Counted from the stretch's first letter, positions 9,754-18,643 are shown. The stretch: 53,946 bases of DNA from Nocardia amamiensis NBRC 102102 (GCF_001612745.1 NZ_BDBA01000069.1:1-53946); one strand, 5' to 3'. Notes: a model not told the origin generated them from the letters alone. Program-made: numbers and translations.

Positions 9754-11277
9754 TCAGGCGTTGTCGGTGACGGCGAGTTCGATCAGCATGGCGAGCCGTT
9801 TGCGGGGGTCGTCCAAGTCGAGGTCGGTCACCTCTGCCATCTTGCGCAGCCGATTACGGACGGTGTTCTCGTGCACGCCCAGCTGCGCACCCGCCTCCAC
9901 CGGGTCGCCCTGCGCCTGCAACCAGGCGCGCAGTGTTGCCACATACTGGGTGGAGTTCGTGCTGTCATGGCGCCGCAACTCCGACACCGGTCCCCGGGCG
10001 GGGGTGCGTCCGGAAAGCCCTGCGGTGCGCAACCGTTGTAGCAGGATTTCGTCCCACGACTCGTCATAGGCGGGAGGCTCGGTACCCGCTGAGCGGGCCT
10101 CGTGCAGTGCCAGGCATTCGTCGGCCTCTTGGCGCGCCAACGCCAATTCCGTGGCCCGGGCGACACCGCTGATGCCGGCCGACATTGTCATCTGTGCGGG
10201 CAGTGCCGCCTGTCGCTCGCTTATCCAGCGGCGTGCCGTGGCCGCCTGATCAGCGGGCAGCACGGTGTAGACGGTGTCGCCGACCAAGGCGCTGCGGCTC
10301 GAACGCGACCAGCCGAATCCGGTGGTTGCTCGCTCGAAGATCAACAGCAGCGCGGCGTGCTGCTCGTCGGCGATTCGAGAGCGCAGCGCGATCACCCGCA
10401 AGCTTTCCGGTGCCAACCCCAGTCTGCTGGCGACCGTCGTCGCGTCCGCGGCGCCTTCAAGTAAACGGATCACCAGTTCGGATTCCACCTGACGTTCCAG
10501 GTCTGCGCTGGCCCGTGACCGCAGCAGATGCAGGGCCACCGTGCGCGCGCCGTCGGTCAAGGCCTGGTATCGAGCCCCATCCAACGGCGCGGGGCAGGAT
10601 ACCCATACCGAGCCCAGCAGTTGGCGGCCCACGCGCACAGCCACGACCATCCGCCCCGTCATCCCACGTTCTGTCTGCGCGGGAACGAACAACGGTTCCG
10701 CCGAGGACGCCAAATGTGCGAAGACACCGTGCGCATCGAACACCGCGCGCAACCACTGCGGCATCTGCCTGCCCAGGATCGTCTCCACTCGTGCGGGGTC
10801 GAGGTGCTGCTGCGGCCTGGAATACGCCAGCACCCGAGACCGGCGGTCCTCGATCGTCACCGCACCCCCGACCGCGTCGGCCAGACTGTCGGCCAAGGCA
10901 AACAAATCGGTCGGGCCGCGACCGGCCTCGGTCTCGCGGCCTTCCAGTACCAGCCCGTAGACCACCGCCGCCACCTCGCTCCAGGCCACCGCAGGGTCGA
11001 CCACCATCACGGCCACGCCCTCGATCTCCGACTCATCCTCGGTCTCCTCACCCCCACGGATGAGCGCGACAACAGCCCGCGCCGAGACCGCCCAGTCCAC
11101 CACCTCCGATACCGAGCGCGCCCCGATCCCCAGCAGCACATCGCCCGCTTCCGCCGGGTCCTGCTCGGCCCCTTGAATCACCACACTGCGCAATGGGGTG
11201 GACCGGGGAACCGAACCCAAGCGCAAACGGATCCCATAGCCACCCAGCACATTCGCCAACCGGTCCAACGTCACCAT
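9754..11277 (-). CDS. PucR-family transcriptional regulator
   Basis: A 507-residue regulator. The N-terminal region resembles the PucR ligand domain, with a GGDEF-like middle, and ends in the hallmark PucR helix-turn-helix (residues about 445-500: LRAWLQAQGDPVEAGAQLGVHENTVRNRLRK). These proteins usually activate catabolic operons in response to a metabolite. It lies between the SPW-repeat gene (46 bases upstream) and the CBS-BON gene, all leftward, so it may be part of a stress operon. The inducer cannot be read from the sequence. Confidence 0.9.
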   Translation of the reverse strand: MVTLDRLANVLGGYGIRLRLGSVPRSTPLRSVVIQGAEQDPAEAGDVLLGIGARSVSEVVDWAVSARAVVALIRGGEETEDESEIEGVAVMVVDPAVAWSEVAAVVYGLVLEGRETEAGRGPTDLFALADSLADAVGGAVTIEDRRSRVLAYSRPQQHLDPARVETILGRQMPQWLRAVFDAHGVFAHLASSAEPLFVPAQTERGMTGRMVVAVRVGRQLLGSVWVSCPAPLDGARYQALTDGARTVALHLLRSRASADLERQVESELVIRLLEGAADATTVASRLGLAPESLRVIALRSRIADEQHAALLLIFERATTGFGWSRSSRSALVGDTVYTVLPADQAATARRWISERQAALPAQMTMSAGISGVARATELALARQEADECLALHEARSAGTEPPAYDESWDEILLQRLRTAGLSGRTPARGPVSELRRHDSTNSTQYVATLRAWLQAQGDPVEAGAQLGVHENTVRNRLRKMAEVTDLDLDDPRKRLAMLIELAVTDNA

Positions 11278-11322
11278 GAGCCGCTCCGATATCGAGCTGG
11301 TGAGATCTGCTAGTCCACTGCG

Positions 11323-12084
11323 TCAGCGGAACCGTTCGCGGTAGCGCGCCTCGGCGGCGTCGGCAACGGTGCTGCCGATATCCAGGGACTCGCCGCGCAG
11401 ATACCCAGCGACACCGAGGACGGTGACGATGCAGCCGGATGTCCAGGCCGTCCATGCGGCGCCGCCCCCAGCGAAGTCACCGACCCACGGCGCGAGGAAC
11501 AATGCAAACCCCACGACGGCCAGGGCCAGGTAATCGCGCGTGGGGTCGCCTGCGAGCAACGACCACAACGCGGTTACCGCAGTGAGGCCACCTAGACCGA
11601 TCATGACGGCAGTCGCCACAGTGGATGAGTGCACCACCGTGCCCGCCAGCACTACGGTCACGACTCCCACGACGAGCGCCCCCCGGCTTATCCAATAACT
11701 GAGGGCGCTGCGCTCGGCCGCGCCGGTGCTGTAGTCGCGGATGCCGGATGCGGTGGGCGGATTACCCCGGGCCCATGCCATGGCCCCGAGTGCCATGGCG
11801 AGAAACCCCGCTATCCACGCTGTCCACGCGGCCCCACGATCAGGGACGAAACCGCCGCCGAGCCAGGGCAGCAGGAACATCGCCAAGCCGATTACGAACA
11901 GGCCCCAATGATCGGGAGTCCGATTCCGCGCCGGTAGCGACAACACCCCGAAGAACGCTATGAACGCACCGAACCCGAACGTCAGACCCTCGCCGACTCG
12001 GGTTGAACTCACTGTGACCGACGCCACCACCGCGGCGATCCCCACCACCAGCGCCGCCCACCCCACCCACGTGGACCTTCCCAT
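11323..12084 (-). CDS. SPW-repeat membrane protein
   Basis: A 253-residue integral membrane protein with about eight hydrophobic segments. It has duplicated blocks around TPDHWGLFVIGLAMFLLPWLGG and RDYLALAVVGFALFLAPWVGD, each followed by GAAWTAW, the pattern of SPW (Ser-Pro-Trp) repeats. ATG 12084 follows an excellent GGAGGTGAAA binding site. Function unknown. It precedes the PucR gene in the same direction. The C-terminal DAAEARYRERFR tail is basic and cytoplasmic. Confidence 0.85.
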   Translation of the reverse strand: MGRSTWVGWAALVVGIAAVVASVTVSSTRVGEGLTFGFGAFIAFFGVLSLPARNRTPDHWGLFVIGLAMFLLPWLGGGFVPDRGAAWTAWIAGFLAMALGAMAWARGNPPTASGIRDYSTGAAERSALSYWISRGALVVGVVTVVLAGTVVHSSTVATAVMIGLGGLTAVTALWSLLAGDPTRDYLALAVVGFALFLAPWVGDFAGGGAAWTAWTSGCIVTVLGVAGYLRGESLDIGSTVADAAEARYRERFR

Positions 12085-12337
12085 CAGTTTCACCTCCGCT
12101 CCCAGCCGCGTGGCTTTGCAACGAACGCACCACCCAGCACACGAGCAGTCGCACTCGCCCCATGGCGAACTTCCCGGACCTGGCCAATGCAAACTCGACG
12201 ACAAGAATCCCCAGGCCACCCCGCGTTCGCCGACCTGATCGAGGTCCAGACGATCGCCCATCGGCGACCATGCCGGGATCCGCCCTAGCAGCCACAGGTT
12301 CAGACTTCCATCGAGACATGCGAGGCACTGCCGCACG

Positions 12338-12895
12338 CTAGCGGAGCATCTGGTCGCTCAGACGCCGGGCGGCACGATCGGTCCGCTCGACCTCGCCGGT
12401 GATCACTCGATCCTGGAGTATGCCGCGTAGACCCGAGACCAGCAGGGTAGCTACCACTTCTGGATCGTCGGCGACGTCCAGACGGCGCAGCCCGCTGGTG
12501 AGTGCCGAGATGAACGTGGCGATGGCCGCGGTGGCGTAGTCCATATACGGACTGCGCGGCACACAGGCCGCACCGAGGACTTGGAGCATCACCTTGACGC
12601 TCGTGACGCCCGCACCCGAGGTGTTGGCGGTCCAGAAATCCCACAGCCGTTCCCGGAGTTCGGCCGCGTCGGTGATGTCGGCGAACAGGGCCGTGATGTC
12701 GGGGCGCTGGGTCGCCAGCGCCTGGACCAGGAGCTCTTCCTTGGTCGTGAAGTAGTAGATCAGCATGCGCGAGCTGGTGCCGAGTTCGGCGGCCAGCGGC
12801 CGCAGCGACAGGTCCACGAGGCCGTGATCGGCGATGTAGCGCACGACGGCGGCGAGGAGTTCGGCGCGTTTGGCGTGGTCGAGAGGGCGGGCCAT
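12338..12895 (-). CDS. TetR-family transcriptional regulator
   Basis: A 185-residue repressor. The N-terminal helix-turn-helix covers residues about 8-55 ([41 protein letters not shown]). ATG 12895 is preferred because palindromic sequence lies just upstream; an earlier ATG at 12928 would put that operator inside the gene. Divergent from the KasA-like ketosynthase gene, which is its likely target. Ligand unknown, perhaps an acyl-CoA. Confidence 0.9.
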   Translation of the reverse strand: MARPLDHAKRAELLAAVVRYIADHGLVDLSLRPLAAELGTSSRMLIYYFTTKEELLVQALATQRPDITALFADITDAAELRERLWDFWTANTSGAGVTSVKVMLQVLGAACVPRSPYMDYATAAIATFISALTSGLRRLDVADDPEVVATLLVSGLRGILQDRVITGEVERTDRAARRLSDQMLR

Positions 12896-12902
12896 GAGTT
12901 GA

Positions 12903-12945
12903 CTGTAGCGACTGGTACAGGTATTCATGACATCGCGACTGTAAC
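12903..12945. promoter_or_regulatory. operator-like repeats between tetR and the ketosynthase gene
   Basis: CTGTA-8-TACAG (12903-12920) is an inverted repeat. GCGACTG occurs at 12908 and again at 12935, giving two similar half-sites 27 bases apart. They lie between the divergent starts. Confidence 0.5.
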
Positions 12946-12973
12946 AATCGCTTCAGAAACTCGGAGTTCGGTC

Positions 12974-14179
12974 GTGATCACCGGATACGCGGCCACCACG
13001 TCACTCGCCGACGACATGGACACGACTTGGTCCGAACTGCTGGCGGGACGCAGCGGGATCGGTGTGCTCGATGACGATTTCGTGGCCGAGTACGACCTGC
13101 CGGTCCGGATCGGCGGAAAGCTGAAGTCACACCCCGGCGCCGAATTGACCCGGATCGAACAGCGCCGCCACTCCTACGTCGAGCAGATGGCGCTGGTGCT
13201 CGGCCGCCGGGTCTGGCGCTCGGCGGGCGCACCCGAGGTGGATGGTGCGCGGCTGGCCGTGGCCATCGGGACCGGACTCGGCGGCGGCGACGCGCTCATC
13301 GCTGCAGTCGACGCGATGCGCGAGGGCGGGTACCGCAGGGTGTCGCCGATGTCGGTGCCCATGGTGATGCCGAATGGGCCCGCCGCCACCGTTGGACTCG
13401 AGATCGGGGCCAGAGCAGGTGTTTTCGCGCCGGTCTCGGCCTGCTCGTCTGGTTCCGAAGCCATCGCGCACGCGTGGCGACTGATCACGACCGGCGAGGC
13501 GGACGTGGTGGTCGCGGGCGGGGTGGAAGGGCATATCGATGCCGTGCCCATCGCGAGCTTCGCCATGATGCGCGCCATGAGCACCCGTAACGACCAACCG
13601 GAACGCGCCTCACGTCCCTTCGACCGGGACCGCGACGGCTTCGTCTTCGGCGAAGCGGGCGCCCTGTTGGTGCTCGAGTCCGAACGACATGCACGGACCC
13701 GCGGAGCCACCGTGCACGGCAGGGTGCTCGGTGCGGGCATCACGTCGGACGCTTATCACATCGTCGCCTCCGAACCGGAGGGCATCGGCGCCGCCCGAGC
13801 CATGCGCAAGGCCATCCAGACCGCGGGATTGCGGGTTTCGGATATCCAGCATGTCAACGCGCACGCCACGTCGACATCCATCGGCGACGCCTCGGAAGCC
13901 AACGCGATCACATCCGTCGTCCCCGACGCATCGGTCTACGCTCCCAAATCCGCGCTAGGGCATTCGATCGGAGCCGTCGGCGCCCTGGAATCTCTTGTCA
14001 CCATGCTTACCCTGCGTGACCAAGTCGTTCCCCCCACGCTGAATCTCGACAACCGCGACCCGGCGATCGATCTCGACATCGTCGCGGACGCAGCGCGGCC
14101 CCAGCGCATCGACTTCGCGCTGAACAACTCGTTCGGGTTCGGCGGCCACAATGTCGCCCTCGCGTTCGGCCGGGTCTGA
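12974..14179 (+). CDS. beta-ketoacyl-ACP synthase, KasA/KasB type
   Basis: A 401-residue condensing enzyme that extends acyl-ACP with malonyl-ACP. It keeps the catalytic triad: Cys157 in [14 protein letters not shown], His in [16 protein letters not shown], and His in [16 protein letters not shown]. Long blocks ([49 protein letters not shown]) are near-identical to mycobacterial KasA/KasB as I remember them. Starts at GTG 12974 with CGGAG 7 bases upstream. Unlike the fatty-acid synthase II operon genes it stands apart, under a divergent TetR. The NAHGT motif reads NAHAT. It may serve a specialised lipid rather than mycolates. Confidence 0.93.
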   Translation: MITGYAATTSLADDMDTTWSELLAGRSGIGVLDDDFVAEYDLPVRIGGKLKSHPGAELTRIEQRRHSYVEQMALVLGRRVWRSAGAPEVDGARLAVAIGTGLGGGDALIAAVDAMREGGYRRVSPMSVPMVMPNGPAATVGLEIGARAGVFAPVSACSSGSEAIAHAWRLITTGEADVVVAGGVEGHIDAVPIASFAMMRAMSTRNDQPERASRPFDRDRDGFVFGEAGALLVLESERHARTRGATVHGRVLGAGITSDAYHIVASEPEGIGAARAMRKAIQTAGLRVSDIQHVNAHATSTSIGDASEANAITSVVPDASVYAPKSALGHSIGAVGALESLVTMLTLRDQVVPPTLNLDNRDPAIDLDIVADAARPQRIDFALNNSFGFGGHNVALAFGRV

Positions 14180-14251
14180 CCGTACCCCGCTAGCGATGCG
14201 GGCTACAGTCGATACATAACAGACCGATCGTCCCAAAGAACGGACAACGAC

Positions 14252-14323
14252 GTGAGTGAGCGTCAGCGAGCGAACCGAGGACACAGCGCGCTCTCGCGCG
14301 CGACGCAGCCGAGCGCCGGCGAG
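14252..14323 (+). repeat. dispersed repeat element, copy A
   Basis: Contains TGAGTGAGCG, GACACAGCGCGC and AGCCGAGCGCC in the same order as copy B at 18519-18580. It lies between the ketosynthase and thioesterase genes and runs up to the thioesterase start. Such GTGAGTGAGC / GCGAGCGAAC sequences recur in Nocardia genomes from memory. Confidence 0.55.
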
Positions 14324-14331
14324 GCGATGTC

Positions 14332-15126
14332 GTGAGCGACGCATTCTATCTGCCCGATCCGGAGCACTCGGATCGGTTCCTCTCCACCGAACTCACCCGC
14401 GGCCCCTGGTCGCCGGACGCCCAGCATGCGGGGCCGCCCTCCGCGCTGCTCGGTCACGTGATCGAACGGTGCGAGCCGCGGCCCGGGTTTCAGGTCGGGC
14501 GCGTCGCGGTCGAAATCCTCGGCCCAGTGCCGCTGGTACCGCTGACGGCGACGGCCCGCGTCGCCCGCCCCGGCCGCAGCGTCGAGCTGATCGAGGCCAC
14601 GCTCTCCACTGATCGCGGGCCGGTGATGCGGGCGAATGCCTGGCGATTCAAGCTCGCCGAGCCGGAATTGCCGGTACCGGAACGCTTCGTGCCCACCGGG
14701 GTGCGCCCAGGACCCGAACAGGCATCGGTTCCAGCACAGTTCCCCTCCGCCCAACCCGTCGGTTTCCATACCGCCATCGAATACCGCTTCGTCAGCGGCA
14801 CTTTCACCGAACCGGGCCCGGCCATCTGCTGGATCAGGCTCAAACACCCGATCGTCGCGGGTACCGATCCGAGCCCGCTGGAACGTACTCTCGCGGCCGC
14901 CGATTCCGGCAATGGCGTCAGCGCGGTGCTGGACTGGTCGAAATACCTGTTCATCAACACCGATTTGACCGTGACGCTGCATCGTCAGCCAGCGGGCGAA
15001 TGGGTCTGCCTCGACGCCGTCACCTATCCCCAACCCCACGGCATAGGCATGGCCGAATCGTCGCTGTATGACGAAAAAGGCCCACTGGGCCGCAGCACAC
15101 AAACCCTATTCCTCGGCACCCGATAG
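14332..15126 (+). CDS. acyl-CoA thioesterase family protein (TesB-like, two hotdogs)
   Basis: A 264-residue protein. The N-terminal half has the acyl-CoA thioesterase block LTRGPWSPDAQHAGPPSALLGHVIE with following beta strands. The second half (YRFVSGTFTEPGPAICWIRLKH ... SWSKYLFINTDLTVTLHR-like) is the second hotdog domain. It would hydrolyse acyl-CoA or act as a lipid-binding relative. GTG 14332 is used; no strong binding site is visible. It follows the KasA-like gene by 150 bases, possibly in one transcription unit for a special acyl chain. Confidence 0.82.
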   Translation: MSDAFYLPDPEHSDRFLSTELTRGPWSPDAQHAGPPSALLGHVIERCEPRPGFQVGRVAVEILGPVPLVPLTATARVARPGRSVELIEATLSTDRGPVMRANAWRFKLAEPELPVPERFVPTGVRPGPEQASVPAQFPSAQPVGFHTAIEYRFVSGTFTEPGPAICWIRLKHPIVAGTDPSPLERTLAAADSGNGVSAVLDWSKYLFINTDLTVTLHRQPAGEWVCLDAVTYPQPHGIGMAESSLYDEKGPLGRSTQTLFLGTR

Positions 15127-15359
15127 CCTCAGCCGCCCTCGATCTCGTGTGGGTCGCCGAGGGACGGACCGATGCCTGCGTCATGCTGTCCAATAAGCCC
15201 TGGGATACGGCCGCTGGTGTGGTCATCGCCCGCGAAGCAGGCGCTACCGTCGTCGACTCGACCTCCCGGCGGCACAGTCTCGACTCTCCTGACACCATCG
15301 CCGCATCTTCCGCCGTCGCCGACGAATTCGTGAATCTGATCAACAAATCGATCCACTGA
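15127..15359 (+). pseudogene. C-terminal remnant of an inositol-monophosphatase-family gene
   Basis: The frame from about 15129 reads SAALDLVWVAEGRTDACVML, then SNKPWDTAAGVVIAREAGATVVDS, the end of the inositol monophosphatase family with its metal-binding WDxAAG motif. Only the last 75 or so residues remain. The N-terminal metal site (EEx and DPIDGT motifs) and any upstream family sequence are missing. The homology begins directly after the thioesterase stop codon, which marks a deletion junction. GTG 15147 could start a 70-residue peptide, but it could not form a working enzyme. Confidence 0.8.
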
Positions 15360-15413
15360 TCAACGGCACAACCAGGACCTGGTTTGCACCGGCAATTGAC
15401 CCCGAGGGTTTGC

Positions 15414-15821
15414 TCAGGGGCGGGTGGAGATCTGCTGGACGGCCCAGCCGTTCCCGTCGGGGTCGGTGAAGAAGAAGAAACCGACGTTGTCGAGCGGGTC
15501 GGGCATGGGGGTCGGGTTCTCGCCCAGGACCTGGATCTCGGTCACCTCGACGCCGCGGGAGACCAGTTCTTTGTGCGCCCTGAGCAAATCGTTGACCACC
15601 AGTTGCAGGCCTTGCTGTGAGCCGGGCTCCATGTCCGGCACCGCGCCCGTGCCGATGACGATCGAGCAGCCCGAACCGGGCGGGGTGAACTGCACGATGC
15701 GGACGTCATCGCCGATCTTGGTGTCGTGGTCGACGGCGAAGCCCAGCTTTTCCGCGTAGAACTCCTTGGCTCGGTCGATATCCGACACGGGCACGATCAC
15801 TACCTCGAGGGTCCAGTTCAT
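15414..15821 (-). CDS. VOC-family (glyoxalase-like) protein
   Basis: A 135-residue single VOC domain. It opens LEVVIVPVSDIDRAKEFYAEKLGFAVDHD and ends NVGFFFFTDPDGNGWAVQQI. The two beta-alpha-beta units form a metal or ligand cup. Relatives include glyoxalases, dioxygenases and bleomycin-binding proteins; the substrate is not readable. Starts at ATG 15821. It precedes nothing in an obvious operon; the TetR gene upstream runs the same way with 65 bases between. Confidence 0.88.
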   Translation of the reverse strand: MNWTLEVVIVPVSDIDRAKEFYAEKLGFAVDHDTKIGDDVRIVQFTPPGSGCSIVIGTGAVPDMEPGSQQGLQLVVNDLLRAHKELVSRGVEVTEIQVLGENPTPMPDPLDNVGFFFFTDPDGNGWAVQQISTRP

Positions 15822-15886
15822 GGCGCATCCTTTCGGGGGCGGACAGCGGTATTCGTACCAGTGCAGACGCGTTCACGCCGCGAAAT

Positions 15887-16531
15887 TCATCGCCGCGCCC
15901 AGCGCCAGGCGAACTCGTCCGGCGCGGGAGGGGGGCCGGGCAGGTCACCGTTCGCGCCGAGCCCGGCCACCAGCATGGCGAGCACGCGACGGCGCAGCTG
16001 GACGGTGCGTTCCCGGTTCGGTAGCGCGATGGCGGCGCAGGACTCCAGGATCAGTGCCAGATCCTGCGGAGTGACGTCCGGACGCAGCTTGCCGGTGGCA
16101 TGGGCGCGGCGCACGATCTCCTCGGTCACCTGTCCGGAGTGCTGGACGTCCGGCAGGATGGATTCGTCTGGGATGAAGGTGCCCGCGAGATGCACGGCGA
16201 GCGAGTGCACGTCCGCGTCGACCACCCGCTCCAAGAAGCCGACCAGGCCGCGCCAGCCGTCCGAATCCTCCAGCGCCGCATCGGCTTCCGCGTTGTACCG
16301 GCGGAGGCCCTCGTAACAGAGCGTGCGCAGTAGCGTCTCCTTGCTCGGATAGCGGCGGTAGAGCGCGCTGATCCCCACGCCGGCGCGGTCCGCGACAGCG
16401 GAGATCGGGGCCGAGGCGTCGGCGAGGAACACCGCGCGGGCAGCCTCCAGGATCAGTCCGTCGTTGCGGGCCGCCTGCGCCTTGCGGCCGGGCAGGCCCT
16501 TCTGAGCTGGGACGTCGGATGTCTTCGGCAT
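15887..16531 (-). CDS. TetR-family regulator of the divergent epoxide hydrolase
   Basis: A 214-residue repressor with the helix-turn-helix at residues about 22-68 (LILEAARAVFLADASAPISAVADRAGVGISALYRRYPSKE). The C-terminus resembles the SbtR-like ligand domain. ATG 16531 is chosen; the longer opening would read through the operator. A 56-bp near-palindrome lies between this gene and the epoxide hydrolase gene, so it very probably represses both. Related regulators respond to hydrophobic small molecules. Confidence 0.92.
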   Translation of the reverse strand: MPKTSDVPAQKGLPGRKAQAARNDGLILEAARAVFLADASAPISAVADRAGVGISALYRRYPSKETLLRTLCYEGLRRYNAEADAALEDSDGWRGLVGFLERVVDADVHSLAVHLAGTFIPDESILPDVQHSGQVTEEIVRRAHATGKLRPDVTPQDLALILESCAAIALPNRERTVQLRRRVLAMLVAGLGANGDLPGPPPAPDEFAWRWARR

Positions 16532-16549
16532 GAGTCCAAGGGTAACACT

Positions 16550-16605
16550 TGAAACGGAATACTCCGTTCTGTTACTGTTGAAACAGAACAGAGCATTCCG
16601 TTTCA
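16550..16605. promoter_or_regulatory. 56-bp near-perfect palindrome, TetR operator
   Basis: Starts TGAAACGGAAT and ends with its exact complement ATTCCGTTTCA. The inner arms GTTCTGTT (16566-16573) and AACAGAAC (16582-16589) share the same centre. Each half reads CGGAATRCTCYGTTCTGTT, with two mismatches. A smaller repeat AACGGA-ATAC-TCCGTT is nested in the left half. The tetR start lies 18 bases to one side and the hydrolase start 14 bases to the other. Confidence 0.85.
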
Positions 16606-16619
16606 CTGAGGAGCAGGAC

Positions 16620-17702
16620 ATGACCGCGATCACCCCCTTCCGCATCGACGTCGACCAGGCCGACCTGGACGACCTGCGCGACCGGCTGGCCCGCACACGC
16701 TGGGCCGAGCAGATCCCGGGATCGGGCGATAGCTACGGGGTGAGCGTCGAGCGCGTCCGTCACCTGGTCGACTACTGGCGCGACGGATTCGACTGGCGCG
16801 CGGTCGAGGCGTCGCTGAACGCCCACCCGCAGTTCACCACCGAGATCGATGGCCAGAACATCCACTTCCTGCACGTGAAAGCCGAGCAGGACAACGCCTT
16901 TCCGCTGATCCTCACGCACGGCTGGCCGGGTACCTTCGTCGAGTTCGTCGACGTTATCGAGCCGCTCACCGCGGCTGGATTCGATCTGGTGATCCCGTCC
17001 GTGCCGGGGTACGGATTCTCCGGCCCCACCACCGAGGCGGGCTGGAACGACGCCCGGATCGCCCGCGCGTGGGCGGAGTTGATGCGACGACTGGGTTACA
17101 CCCGCTACGGCGCGGTGGGCAACGACGGCGGAGCGATGATCTCGCCGGAGCTCGGCCGAGTGGCGCCGGACAACGTGGTGGGCGTGCACGTCGCGCAGGT
17201 GTACTCGTTCCCGTCCGGCGATCCGGCCGAGCTGGCCGACCTCACCGAAGACGAGCAGCAGGCGCTGGCCACCCTGGACTGGTTCGCCAAGCACAAGATG
17301 GGGTTCAACATCCTGCAATCCCAGCAGCCGCAGACGCTGGCGCACGCGATCATGGACTCGCCCGCCGGACTGGTCGGCTGGAACGGCCAGCTGCTCGGAG
17401 CGGACCTGGACGACGATTTCGTGCTCACCAACATCGCGATCCACTGGCTGACCGGCACCGCGGGTTCGGCGATCCGGCACTACTTCGAGAAGGACAAGGC
17501 CGAACGCCCCACCAGCCCCACCACGGTGCCGCTCGCGCTCTCCGGCTCCGCCGGTGATTTCCACGGCATCCGGCGCTTCGCCGAACGCGACCACAACATC
17601 GTGTCCTGGCGGACGCACGACGTCTTCACCCACTACCTGCACCATGTGGCACCCGAACTCATGGCGCAGGAGATCACGGAGTTCTTCGCGAAGCTGCGCT
17701 GA
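16620..17702 (+). CDS. epoxide hydrolase (EHN-domain alpha/beta hydrolase)
   Basis: A 360-residue enzyme that opens epoxides to diols through an Asp ester intermediate. The N-terminal EHN domain is at residues about 5-105 (PFRIDVDQADLDDLRDRLARTRW). The oxyanion loop is HGWPGT (100-105) and the nucleophile Asp169 sits in VGNDGGAMIS. The cap carries Tyr residues, and the closing RDHNIVSW gives the base His region. ATG 16620 follows GAGGAG. Divergent from a TetR with a shared palindromic operator, so it is probably induced by an epoxide or a related hydrophobic compound. Confidence 0.92.
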   Translation: MTAITPFRIDVDQADLDDLRDRLARTRWAEQIPGSGDSYGVSVERVRHLVDYWRDGFDWRAVEASLNAHPQFTTEIDGQNIHFLHVKAEQDNAFPLILTHGWPGTFVEFVDVIEPLTAAGFDLVIPSVPGYGFSGPTTEAGWNDARIARAWAELMRRLGYTRYGAVGNDGGAMISPELGRVAPDNVVGVHVAQVYSFPSGDPAELADLTEDEQQALATLDWFAKHKMGFNILQSQQPQTLAHAIMDSPAGLVGWNGQLLGADLDDDFVLTNIAIHWLTGTAGSAIRHYFEKDKAERPTSPTTVPLALSGSAGDFHGIRRFAERDHNIVSWRTHDVFTHYLHHVAPELMAQEITEFFAKLR

Positions 17703-17714
17703 CCGGCACGACGG

Positions 17715-17737
17715 CCGCCGCCCGGTGTGGGCGGCGG
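17715..17737 (+). terminator. hairpin terminator after the epoxide hydrolase
   Basis: Arms CCGCCGCCC / GGGCGGCGG with a GGTGT loop, 12 bases after the stop and followed by TCTTCG. Confidence 0.7.
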
Positions 17738-17869
17738 TCTTCGCGCAGGCCAACGCTCGAGACAGTCGCTTATGCCATCGAGACTCATGGCCATGGTTCG
17801 TCTCGCTTCCCGCTGATGTACTGGATTCACCAAACAGCGCAACAGCTTTCGAACAAGGAGAGGGACATC

Positions 17870-18493
17870 ATGAAAATCGCGGTCTTCGGAGCCACCAGTA
17901 CCGTCGGGCGTCTCGTCGTCGAGCGGGCACTGGAGGAGGGGCACGAGGTGACGGCGTTCACCCGCAACGCGGCAGGCGTCGGGCAGCGGCACGTGCGGCT
18001 GCGCGTGGTGGAAGGTGACGTGCTGGACACGAACTCGGTGCAGCGTGCGGTGGAGGGGCAGGACGCGGTGCTGATCTCGCTCGGCGCCGGCCGCAAGGGC
18101 GTCGTGCGGGCGGGCGGCACCAAAGCGATCATCGAGGCGATGAACCGCACCGGCGTCAAGCGGCTGATCTGCCAAACCACCCTCGGTGTCGGCGACAGCA
18201 AGGGCAACTTGAACTTCCTGTGGAAGTACGTGATGTTCGGGCTGCTGCTGCGTCCGGCCTACGCCGACCATGTCCGGCAGGAGGAGTACGTCCGGGCCAG
18301 CGGCCTGGACTGGACCATCGTGCGGCCGAGCGCCTTCACCGATGGACCCCGCACCGGCACCTACCGGCGTGGGTTCCCGGCGGACGAGCATGGTTTGGCC
18401 CTGAAAATCGCCCGCGCCGACATCGCGGACTTCATGATCGAGCAGCTGACCGACACGACCTACCTCCACCGGGCGCCCGGCATCTCCAACTGA
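17870..18493 (+). CDS. NAD(P)-binding protein, NmrA/SDR-like
   Basis: A 207-residue Rossmann-fold protein. The nucleotide-binding motif GATSTVGRLVVERALEEGHEVTAFTRN is at residues about 7-34, then DVLDTNSVQRAVEGQDAVL, as in the atypical SDR5 / NAD(P)H-binding family. LDWTIVRPSAFTDGP is the usual C-terminal block. It may reduce a small substrate or act as a sensor of redox cofactor. The start at ATG 17870 is set by AAGGAGAGGG. Confidence 0.88.
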   Translation: MKIAVFGATSTVGRLVVERALEEGHEVTAFTRNAAGVGQRHVRLRVVEGDVLDTNSVQRAVEGQDAVLISLGAGRKGVVRAGGTKAIIEAMNRTGVKRLICQTTLGVGDSKGNLNFLWKYVMFGLLLRPAYADHVRQEEYVRASGLDWTIVRPSAFTDGPRTGTYRRGFPADEHGLALKIARADIADFMIEQLTDTTYLHRAPGISN

Positions 18494-18518
18494 GAACAGC
18501 GCGCCATGCGGCGGCAGT

Positions 18519-18580
18519 ATGAGTGAGCGAATTATCGACACAGCGCGCATGACGGAGCCGAGCGCCAAGCGTAGTCGAGA
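18519..18580 (+). repeat. dispersed repeat element, copy B
   Basis: Shares TGAGTGAGCG, GACACAGCGCGC and AGCCGAGCGCC with copy A at 14252-14323, in the same order and orientation but with shorter spacers. It lies 25 bases after the NAD(P)-binding protein stop. Confidence 0.55.
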
Positions 18581-18643
18581 GCGGTCCGGCAGGAAGCGGG
18601 CCGCGACCACAGAGTCCCGCTCGGCGGAAGGACTAGAGCGCTT

